From Anaerolineaceae bacterium (GTDB lineage: Bacteria > Chloroflexota > Anaerolineae > Anaerolineales > Anaerolineaceae), in assembly GCA_017417055.1 (NCBI GenBank), contig JAFPZX010000003.1, positions 1 to 50,001 on the forward strand: a stretch of 50,001 nucleotides of DNA, written 5' to 3'. This document shows positions 43,573-50,001 of the stretch, piece after piece. The notes beneath the pieces were generated by a model. It was given only the letters and a program-made list of their open reading frames with translations. It made no database searches and was not told the DNA's origin. Position 1 is the stretch's first letter. Each line of letters starts with the position of its first letter. The position numbers and the translations under genes are program-made.

Positions 43573-44652
43573 TTATTTTAAATATTTCAGATAAGCTTGC
43601 ATAAAGCCATCTAAATCACCATCTAAAACACCCTGTGCATTGCCGACTTCATATTCGGTTCGATGGTCCTTGACCATCTGATATGGATGCAGCACATAGG
43701 AACGAATCTGGCTTCCCCATTCAGCTTTTACATATCCGCCGCGCAATTCTGCCAGTTCTTTTTCCTGCTCCTGGTGTTTAATATCCAGCAGTCTTGATTT
43801 AAGAACTTTCATCGCGGTTTCACGATTCTGTGTCTGTGAACGTTCATTTTGACAAGTTACAATAATCCCGGTAGGAAGATGCAGCAGCCGTACAGCGGTT
43901 GAGTTTTTCTGTACATTCTGTCCGCCTGCACCGGATGACTTGAAAACATCTATACGAATATCCGATTCAGGAATTTCGATAGAGTCATCGTCCTGCGCTT
44001 CGGGGAGAACTTCCACCATCGCGAAGGATGTATGGCGCCGATGCGCGGCATCAAACGGAGAAAGCCGTACCAGACGATGGGTTCCTTTTTCTGATTTCAG
44101 ATACCCGTAAGCGAATTGTCCGCTGACCGTAAAGGTGATTGTTTTCGTACCGGCTTCTTCACCTGGGGTGAAATCGACAACTTCGACGTCATATCCGTGT
44201 GATTCCATCCAACGTAAATACATACGCTGCAGCATGGAAGCCCAGTCATGCGCTTCTGTACCGCCGGCTCCGGCATGAATTGCTAAAATAGCGTTTCCGC
44301 GGTCAAATTTTCCGGAAAGCAGCGTAGCAATTTCCTTTTTGTCACACTCGGTTTCAATTTCTTTGATCTCGTTTTCCAGTTCATCCCGCATGGCTTCATC
44401 GTCCATTTCGGCGAGTTCCATCACATCATTTGCCTTTTGGGAAAGCTGAACCCAGCTGTTGATTTCCGCCTGGAGATCATTGATCTTTTTCATGAGTTTT
44501 TGAGCTTTTTCCGGCTCGTCCCACAGGTTCGGGTTTTCGGATTCCTTTTGCGCGGCAGCAAGCTCATTTTTCCGTGCATCCAGGTCTACATGCTGCATCA
44601 GCTCGGAAAGCTTCTTTTTTGCTGCGTCTACGCGATCTATCAAGTCCTGCAT
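43573..44652 (-). CDS. prfB: Peptide chain release factor 2
   Basis: RF2 releases finished peptides at UAA and UGA. The 359-residue protein has the codon-reading SPF motif (RLSPFDAAHRRHTSF near 200) and the catalytic GGQ in SGAGGQNVQKNSTA near 245. The N-terminal helices run straight from the ATG, and there is no in-frame stop or slippery CTTTGA near codon 25. The usual programmed +1 frameshift of RF2 genes is therefore absent. An AGGG lies about 11 bases before the ATG. It follows ftsY by 13 bases and precedes mscL. Confidence 0.95.
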   Translation of the reverse strand: MQDLIDRVDAAKKKLSELMQHVDLDARKNELAAAQKESENPNLWDEPEKAQKLMKKINDLQAEINSWVQLSQKANDVMELAEMDDEAMRDELENEIKEIETECDKKEIATLLSGKFDRGNAILAIHAGAGGTEAHDWASMLQRMYLRWMESHGYDVEVVDFTPGEEAGTKTITFTVSGQFAYGYLKSEKGTHRLVRLSPFDAAHRRHTSFAMVEVLPEAQDDDSIEIPESDIRIDVFKSSGAGGQNVQKNSTAVRLLHLPTGIIVTCQNERSQTQNRETAMKVLKSRLLDIKHQEQEKELAELRGGYVKAEWGSQIRSYVLHPYQMVKDHRTEYEVGNAQGVLDGDLDGFMQAYLKYLK

Positions 44653-44665
44653 AATTAATTAAGCC

Positions 44666-45589
44666 CTATTCTGTTTTCAAAATACCTTCAATAAAGTTGT
44701 CCGGATCAAACACCATCAGGTCTTCCGGTTTTTCGCCCAGTCCTGCATAAATGATCGGCAGACCAAGTTCACCCGCGATGCAGAAAGCCATACCGCCCTT
44801 TGCAGATGTATCTAACTTGGAAAGGATAACACCATCCACCTTGACCGCTTCCTTGAAGGCTTTCGCCTGTGACATGGCGTTCTGACCGGTAGTCGCATCC
44901 AACACGATCCATACCGCATGAGGCGCTCCCGGCAGTGCTTTTCCGGTTACACGGTAGACCTTTTTCAATTCTTCCATGAGGTTGTAACGGGATTGCAGAC
45001 GACCGGCTGTATCGATAATCACTACATCCATTCCGCGGGCAACAGCGGCCGTGGTGGCATCGTAAGCGACAGCTGCTGAGTCTCCGCCTTCTACTCCTGC
45101 GATAACCGGGACATCCAGACGGTTTCCCCATTCCTGCAGCTGGTCAATAGCCGCTGCGCGGAAGGTATCTGCCGCGGCAAGCATGACCTTTTTGCCGGCA
45201 TCTTTGTATTGTTTGGCTAATTTCGCAGCAGTTGTGGTTTTCCCGGATCCGTTAACGCCGACCATGAGGATTACAAACGGTTTTGCGGTGCTGATGAGTT
45301 TCATGGGGTCTTCCGGTGTCTGCAGACGGCTGCGAAGTTCATTCCGAAGTGCGTTTGTCAAATCAGAAGTTTTGTAATATCCTTCTGTTTCGGTCGCTTT
45401 TTTCAAATTGTTCATGATGGATTCGGTGGTTTCAACACCCGCATCCGCCTGAAGAAAAATCTCTTCCATTTCATCCCAGGTGTCGGGAGTGATTTCATTC
45501 GTTCCGAAAATGGAAGCCAGTCTGCTGAATGTAACTTTTCGTGTTTTATCCAGGCCTTTCAGCCATTTGGAAAAGAAATTACCTGCCAT
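44666..45589 (-). CDS. ftsY: Signal recognition particle receptor FtsY
   Basis: FtsY docks signal-recognition-particle-bound ribosomes at the membrane for insertion of membrane proteins. The frame could begin at 45649, but ATG 45589 has AGGAG 7 bases upstream and lies after the rlmN stop, so this start is used (307 residues). The NG domain shows GVNGSGKTTTAAKLA, the DTFRAAAIDQL motif, the DTAGRLQ motif and SKLDTSAKGG. The N-terminal acidic A domain is short, as in many monoderms. It follows rlmN by 10 bases. Confidence 0.95.
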   Translation of the reverse strand: MAGNFFSKWLKGLDKTRKVTFSRLASIFGTNEITPDTWDEMEEIFLQADAGVETTESIMNNLKKATETEGYYKTSDLTNALRNELRSRLQTPEDPMKLISTAKPFVILMVGVNGSGKTTTAAKLAKQYKDAGKKVMLAAADTFRAAAIDQLQEWGNRLDVPVIAGVEGGDSAAVAYDATTAAVARGMDVVIIDTAGRLQSRYNLMEELKKVYRVTGKALPGAPHAVWIVLDATTGQNAMSQAKAFKEAVKVDGVILSKLDTSAKGGMAFCIAGELGLPIIYAGLGEKPEDLMVFDPDNFIEGILKTE

Positions 45590-45599
45590 TCTAAAACTC

Positions 45600-46643
45600 C
45601 TATTTGCTTTGTTCTGCCAAAAGCTGGCCGCATCCGGCACCGATATCAATTCCCCGCTTCAGACGTACGGAACAGGGTATACCGTTTTTGTCCAGAACTG
45701 ATTTAAAACTCTGGGTTCTGTCAAAATTAGATCCGCTGCCTTCATATTTTTTGGTACTGTTCAAAGGAATCAGATTCACGTGACACAACATCCCTTTGAG
45801 ACGTTTGCTGAGCTGTACAGCGTTTTCATAGTTATCATTTACGCCATGGATCAATGCGTATTCGAAGGTGATCCGACGGCCGGTTTTTTCTGTATAGTTT
45901 TTGCATGCGGCGAGCAGATCATCGATGGGATATTTCTTATTCGCAGGAATGATTTTATCCCGAACCGCATTGCTGGGCGCATGCAGAGAAACGGCCAGGT
46001 TGATCTGTCGTTTTGCCGATGTGAACTGTTCGATACGGGGAACCAGACCGACCGTGGAAATGGTGATCCGCCGTTCACCGAAGTTCATCCCGTCTGAATC
46101 ATTAATGATGTCTATGGCTTTAATCACCGCGTCGTAATTGTGAAAAGGTTCACCCATTCCCATCACAACGATATTGGTCAATTTCAAACCTTCGGATTTC
46201 AGCATGCGTGCGAAGAAAAGCACCTGCACTACGATTTCACCTGCGGAAAGATTGCGGATGAATCCCATCTGACCGGTGGCACAAAATGCGCAGTTCATCG
46301 GGCAGCCCACCTGTGTTGAAATGCAAATTGTATTCCGGTCGCGGTAACGCATCAGTACAGATTCAATCATTCTGTCATCCTGCAGTTGGAAAAGCAGTTT
46401 GTTTGTCTGTTCATCGGAAGATTTTAAATCTTTGACTACACGCAACGGTTGAAAACAGAACGTCTCATCCAGTTTTTGACGGAATTCCTTTGACAAATTG
46501 CTGAAATCTTCAGGTGAGGCAACCAGTTGTTTGTAGATCATCTGCCAGATTTGTTTGGCACGATAAGCCGGTTCGCCCAATCCGGTAATTTGAGCCGTCA
46601 GTTCTGCTAAAGAAAAGTCATTGATCAACGGTTTCATTTTCAT
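45600..46643 (-). CDS. rlmN: Dual-specificity RNA methyltransferase RlmN
   Basis: A radical-SAM enzyme that places a methyl group on C2 of A2503 in 23S rRNA and A37 in some tRNAs. The 347-residue protein has the cluster motif CPMNCAFCATGQ near 114-125, the catalytic MGMGEPFHNYD near 162 and the conserved cysteine near the C-terminus (IPCSVRLKRGIDI, near 322) that carries the methyl group. AGGA lies upstream of the ATG. It is followed by ftsY, prfB and mscL in a likely operon. Confidence 0.95.
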   Translation of the reverse strand: MKMKPLINDFSLAELTAQITGLGEPAYRAKQIWQMIYKQLVASPEDFSNLSKEFRQKLDETFCFQPLRVVKDLKSSDEQTNKLLFQLQDDRMIESVLMRYRDRNTICISTQVGCPMNCAFCATGQMGFIRNLSAGEIVVQVLFFARMLKSEGLKLTNIVVMGMGEPFHNYDAVIKAIDIINDSDGMNFGERRITISTVGLVPRIEQFTSAKRQINLAVSLHAPSNAVRDKIIPANKKYPIDDLLAACKNYTEKTGRRITFEYALIHGVNDNYENAVQLSKRLKGMLCHVNLIPLNSTKKYEGSGSNFDRTQSFKSVLDKNGIPCSVRLKRGIDIGAGCGQLLAEQSK

Positions 46644-46721
46644 TTTTTTCCTGCATATATTATACAGGAAAAATGAAGATTTGATGGAAAGTAAAAGAAA
46701 TCTGTTGTTATTTATGAAGTA

Positions 46722-46750
46722 AAACGGAGCTGAAAAATTTTCAACTCCGT
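46722..46750 (-). terminator. Terminator after the HAD phosphatase gene
   Basis: ACGGAGTTGAAAA pairs with TTTTCAGCTCCGT (minus strand; 46724-46750) with one mismatch, followed by TTTT. It lies 22 bases past the HAD stop and separates this unit from rlmN. Confidence 0.75.
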
Positions 46751-46772
46751 ATACATGACATAAAAACGAAAA

Positions 46773-47579
46773 TTATTTTTGCAGCTCTTTCAGCGCATTC
46801 ACCAATTCCGCCAGATCTTTGCAGATAAGGTCCGGCTGGGGATCCAGATGAGGAACTGTTTCCGGAGTTTCATATCCGCTCAGTACCAAACCGGTCCGGG
46901 CGCCGAAATTGATCCCACCGGCGATATCTGTTTCATATCGGTCGCCGACAGCCATAATCTCATCGGGATTCAACCCATTTGCTTTGCATGCCATTTCAAT
47001 CATGACAGTGTTCGGTTTTCCGATAACAAAGGGTTTAACACCGGTACAGGTTTCTACACAGTTCACCATTACACCACCGCCGGGACGCCAGCCGTTTTCG
47101 GTTACGAAAGTACTGTCAGTGTTTGTGGCATAAAATTTCGCACCGTGTTCACAGATTTCGATCATCGCACGGGAAATCTTTTCATAACTGATCTCCCTGT
47201 CAAGACTGGCTAATACGACATCGGCATTTTCCTCAACAACTTCAAATCCGTTATCTCGCAAAAGCTTTTTCAATGAGGGCGAGCCGAATACATAGATTTT
47301 GGGTCCATGCGGAAAATCCTTGTGAAGTTGATAAACCGTGGCGATCCCGGATGTGAAAAATTGTTCAGGCTGAACCGAGACGCCGAATGAAGCCAATTTT
47401 TCACAATATTCTTCCGGTGTTTTGGTCGCATTGTTGCTTCCAAAAAGCACAGTCAATCCGGCTTCCCGGATTGACTCGAAAACTTCGTGAAGATTGCCGA
47501 TTTCCTTTTTATCGGCCCACAAAACACCATCCATATCAAGGAAAAGCGCTTTGACCTTCTTCAGTGCTGATTGTTCCAT
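46773..47579 (-). CDS. HAD-superfamily IIA phosphatase (NagD-like)
   Basis: A 268-residue phosphatase. The nucleophile motif FLDMDGVLW is near 13-21, motif II FGSNNATKTPEEYCEKL near 45, and motif IV VGDRYETDIAGG near 213. The large cap of the IIA subclass lies in between. It dephosphorylates small metabolites such as phosphoglycolate or sugar phosphates; the substrate is not known. The ATG is one base after the clpP stop, so the two are in one operon. Confidence 0.88.
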   Translation of the reverse strand: MEQSALKKVKALFLDMDGVLWADKKEIGNLHEVFESIREAGLTVLFGSNNATKTPEEYCEKLASFGVSVQPEQFFTSGIATVYQLHKDFPHGPKIYVFGSPSLKKLLRDNGFEVVEENADVVLASLDREISYEKISRAMIEICEHGAKFYATNTDSTFVTENGWRPGGGVMVNCVETCTGVKPFVIGKPNTVMIEMACKANGLNPDEIMAVGDRYETDIAGGINFGARTGLVLSGYETPETVPHLDPQPDLICKDLAELVNALKELQK

Positions 47580-47580
47580 T

Positions 47581-48186
47581 TTATCTGACCTGTTTTCCTG
47601 GTTCCAGGACCTTGTCGATCAAACCGTATTCAACCGCTTTCTGTGCGCTGAAATAGTGATCGCGGTCGCAGTCTTCGAGTACCTTTTCATAAGGCTGACC
47701 GGTGTGGAATGAAAGGATGTTCATCAGGTCTTTTTTGAGACGCATGATTTCTTTCGCCTGGATTTCTATATCGGAAGCCTGACCTTCCGCACCGCCCAGC
47801 GGCTGATGCATATGGATCGTGGCATTCGGGAGAGCGAAGCGGTGACCCTTAGCGCCGGCTGTCAGCAGGACTGTACCGAATGATGCGGTAAAGCCACAGG
47901 CAACGGTATTGATGCGGTTCGGGATCATCTGCATGGTATCATAAATAGCCAGTCCGGCATAGACAGAACCACCCGGAGACTGAATGTACATCTGGATGTC
48001 ACGGTCCGGATCTTCACGGCTCAGATAAAGCAGTTCAGCAACGACAAGATTCGCGATTTGTGAATCGATCTGACTGCCGACAAAAACGATGCGTTCCTTG
48101 AGCAGAAGGGAATAAATATCATAAGAGCGTTCAAAACCGCCGTTACCTTCGACGACGCTCGGAATAATCGTGTTCAATGGATTCAT
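47581..48186 (-). CDS. clpP: ATP-dependent Clp protease proteolytic subunit
   Basis: ClpP forms the two-ring serine protease core fed by ClpX or ClpA/C. The 201-residue protein shows the catalytic serine in CGFTASFGTVLL (Ser102), where most relatives have AASMGA. The histidine is in IHMHQPLGG (His127) and the acidic residue in the DRDHYFSA segment near 174-176. YIQSPGGSVYAGL and MNPLNTIIPSVVE are typical. It lies between tig and the HAD gene. A hairpin in the gap may separate it from tig. Confidence 0.95.
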   Translation of the reverse strand: MNPLNTIIPSVVEGNGGFERSYDIYSLLLKERIVFVGSQIDSQIANLVVAELLYLSREDPDRDIQMYIQSPGGSVYAGLAIYDTMQMIPNRINTVACGFTASFGTVLLTAGAKGHRFALPNATIHMHQPLGGAEGQASDIEIQAKEIMRLKKDLMNILSFHTGQPYEKVLEDCDRDHYFSAQKAVEYGLIDKVLEPGKQVR

Positions 48187-48299
48187 AAAAAGTTTCCTTT
48201 CCTTTCGTTTTTCAATTCATTTATCTTATCATAACGCAGACATTTTTTCGTTAGAAAAATATAAATGTTTTACAAAAAATATATTTACAATAAACCGTA

Positions 48300-48329
48300 A
48301 AAAAAGAGCGCATTGCAGCGCTCTTTTTT
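48300..48329 (-). terminator. Intrinsic terminator between tig and clpP
   Basis: AAAAAAGAGCGC (48300-48311) pairs with GCGCTCTTTTTT (48318-48329) around a six-base loop, with T-runs on both strands. It lies 27 bases past the tig stop and limits read-through into clpP. Confidence 0.85.
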
Positions 48330-48355
48330 ATATCAAAAGAAATTTATCTTATTCT

Positions 48356-49810
48356 TTATTTGCTGCTTTTTTTTTCTTCTGCGGCAGCATTTTCAGCTTC
48401 GATCTCGGCTGCGGCTTCAGCGGCAGCTTTGGCAGCGGCTTCAGCCTGTTCATGATCGTGATCATGGCTTTCGATTTCCGGATTTTCACCCTTGGCGATA
48501 GCCATCAATCTGCCGAATACCGCACCCATGTAGGTTTCATTCAGTGCGTCTTCACGGATGTGAGAAAGCATATGTTCGCGTTCATGTTTGTTCTTTGCGG
48601 ATTCCAGCTGACCCTGCATATAGGACAGGATCTCGTTGTATTTATTCTGGAACTCTTCGAAATTCAGATTGATTTTTTCAAGGTTCGCGAATTCACTGAG
48701 GACAAGTTTGCGTTTGAGTTGTTCTTCAGCAAGAGGTTTAACTTCATCTTCGATGAATTTTGCTTCATCAGTCTTCTTCATCTTCAGCCAGGCATCGAAG
48801 CCGATTCCGCGATCCTGAAGATTATGTTTCAGCTCATGAACGCGTTCATCGATTTCATTCTTCAATTCAGCAGAAGAGTAGACTACGTTGGAACTATCTG
48901 TAAGTTTTTTGACAACGGCTTCAATGTATTTATTTTCCTCGGCACGTTTTTTGCTTTCCGCCAGGCTCTTTTTGATTTCATCCATCAGTTCGTCAAAAGT
49001 ATCTTTGCCGAAGTTCTTGGCGAAATCATCATCATTTTCCGGCAGCATCATCTTCTTGACGCTCTGAATGGTGGTGGTATAGGTAGCGGTATGACCCTTG
49101 AGAGAAGCGATTGGGGAATCTTCCGGATATGTATATTCAGAAGTAACAACGTCGCCTTCTTTGTGTCCTTTCAGGCACTGTGTGAACTGAGGATAAGGCC
49201 AGGCAGAGTCTCCGTCATTGTCGGATCCCACGATAAACTGATAAGGCATTTCCTTGACCAATTCTGTGGTACCGCCTTCTTCCATCGGTTCATCCAAATC
49301 ACCCTTGATCATCACAAACACAAGATCGTCATCTCCGATTTCACCGTCATAAGGTTCCTGCTCTGCATAGGGTTCTTTCAGTTCCTTCAGGGCTTTTTCA
49401 ATTTCTTCATCGGTAACAGGTTCTTCGACGTAATTTTCACGAATCTCACGGTAATCACCCAGATCTACGGTAGCTTTGAGCGGAACGGTGATGGAGAACT
49501 TCGGTTCCGGAGTAAGCGCATCAATGCTCTTGAGGCTGCCCATGGCACCCGGTTCCACACCGGCTTCTTCCAGGATAGCGCCGTATTTTTCTTCAAGGAA
49601 CATATCGAAAGCTTCCTGTGAGACCGCCATTTCACCGAACATATTGCGGATCACGTTCGCGGGGGCTTTGCCTGGACGGAAACCCGGGATACGCTGAGAA
49701 CGTGCGATTTTCTTTGAGGCTTTGTCCATATACGGAGCGAATTCAGCTGACTCGACGGTTACATCGAGCTGAACTTCATGATTATCAAGGTTTTGCTTTT
49801 CGATTTTCAA
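48356..49810 (-). CDS. tig: Trigger factor, ribosome-associated chaperone
   Basis: Trigger factor binds ribosomes near the exit tunnel and shields nascent chains. The 484-residue protein has the ribosome-binding signature GFRPGKAP near 43-50 and a PPIase-like central domain (about 150-250) with DLVFVMIKG. A helical C-terminal arm region follows. An unusual tail (about 445-484) contains HDHDHE, then Ala/Glu-rich helix. The codon at 49810 is TTG, with GAGGAAC 5-6 bases before it; no upstream ATG is available, so TTG is the likely start. clpP lies downstream, a common grouping. Confidence 0.93.
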   Translation of the reverse strand: MKIEKQNLDNHEVQLDVTVESAEFAPYMDKASKKIARSQRIPGFRPGKAPANVIRNMFGEMAVSQEAFDMFLEEKYGAILEEAGVEPGAMGSLKSIDALTPEPKFSITVPLKATVDLGDYREIRENYVEEPVTDEEIEKALKELKEPYAEQEPYDGEIGDDDLVFVMIKGDLDEPMEEGGTTELVKEMPYQFIVGSDNDGDSAWPYPQFTQCLKGHKEGDVVTSEYTYPEDSPIASLKGHTATYTTTIQSVKKMMLPENDDDFAKNFGKDTFDELMDEIKKSLAESKKRAEENKYIEAVVKKLTDSSNVVYSSAELKNEIDERVHELKHNLQDRGIGFDAWLKMKKTDEAKFIEDEVKPLAEEQLKRKLVLSEFANLEKINLNFEEFQNKYNEILSYMQGQLESAKNKHEREHMLSHIREDALNETYMGAVFGRLMAIAKGENPEIESHDHDHEQAEAAAKAAAEAAAEIEAENAAAEEKKSSK

Positions 49811-49863
49811 GGTTGGTTCCTCTTTTATTTAATAAAAAAATTCCACAACGATATGCGGTTCTG

Positions 49864-49945
49864 TAGGGAAGGAGGGGCTCGAACCCTCACGCCTTGCGGC
49901 ACATGATCCTAAGTCATGCCTGTCTGCCAGTTCCAGCACTCCCCC
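49864..49945 (-). tRNA. tRNA-Leu(UAG)
   Basis: Complete cloverleaf on the minus strand. The acceptor GGGGGAG pairs with CTTCCCT using G-U pairs. The anticodon arm is CATGA/TCATG with loop CTTAGGA (anticodon TAG). A long variable arm, typical of leucine tRNAs, precedes the T-arm GAGGG TTCGAGC CCCTC. The discriminator is A; CCA is not encoded. It lies just upstream of tig. Confidence 0.93.
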
Positions 49946-49953
49946 AATCCAAG

Positions 49954-50001
49954 TACGCCTACTGAGACTCGAACTCAGGCTCTTACCTCCGGAGGGTAAT
50001 G
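49954..50001 (-). tRNA. tRNA-Arg(CCG), partial
   Basis: The 3' half of a tRNA on the minus strand, cut by the window edge. The anticodon arm is TTACC/GGTAA with loop CTCCGGA (anticodon CCG, arginine), followed by the T-arm CTGAG TTCGAGT CTCAG and acceptor TAGGCGT with discriminator A. The 5' half lies outside the window. It precedes the tRNA-Leu gene in transcription order. Confidence 0.85.

Noticed and set aside
48170-49621. Long plus-strand open frame of 483 codons
   Set aside because: It lies exactly antisense to tig. Its Phe-rich translation reflects the complement of Lys/Glu codons and it has no ribosome site or motif.
1-50001. CRISPR array, prophage or complete insertion sequence
   Set aside because: No regularly spaced repeats, phage structural genes, transposase or terminal repeats with target duplications were seen.

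Overview
The window is a gene-dense bacterial chromosome segment, moderately AT-rich by eye and more AT-rich between genes. The gene content suggests a monoderm, probably anaerobic member of the Chloroflexota, most likely an Anaerolineae relative. This is inferred from the transaldolase/phosphoglucose-isomerase fusion, the Thr/Pro-linker lipoproteins with NBR1-type Ig domains, the Rex redox repressor, the c-di-AMP cyclase/YbbR pair and the absence of outer-membrane genes. No rRNA is present, so the placement cannot be proved here.

Layout. Bases 1-1000 carry no gene, only a tRNA/tmRNA-like 3' end at 661-705. A plus-strand run follows: a Cys-rich secreted protein, a membrane TPR protein, coaE, cdaA and cdaR, closed by a shared terminator. 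The minus-strand block 5814-13301 holds mutS, a zinc-ribbon TrmH-type methyltransferase, a triple RpiB-transaldolase-Pgi fusion and an MDR dehydrogenase. A soluble histidine kinase and a DedA protein follow on the plus strand. Then come, on the minus strand, an FGE-like membrane protein, a Xer-type recombinase with a dif-like palindrome directly upstream, rex, a YugP-type protease and an 8-oxoguanine-deaminase-like amidohydrolase.

Bases 20798-25214 look like a synthase-dependent exopolysaccharide operon: a processive GT2 synthase, a GH26-like lipoprotein, a 40-aa membrane peptide and a 671-aa membrane-anchored extracellular protein. A hybrid histidine kinase lies directly upstream. Next are a TrmI-type tRNA methyltransferase, a polar amino-acid ABC transporter, a GT-C-like membrane protein with a histidine phosphatase, and a convergent WecE/WbqC-type sugar pair.

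The right third (36202-49945) is mostly housekeeping on the minus strand: malic enzyme, ettA, a coiled-coil tail-anchored protein, a PfkB kinase, two paralogous NBR1-Ig lipoproteins, mscL, prfB, ftsY, rlmN, a HAD phosphatase, clpP and tig. It ends with tRNA-Leu(UAG) and a partial tRNA-Arg(CCG).

The parts most worth following are the exopolysaccharide operon, the three-enzyme sugar-phosphate fusion and the putative single-Xer/dif module. Several genes start at TTG or GTG behind strong Shine-Dalgarno sequences; their starts were moved accordingly.
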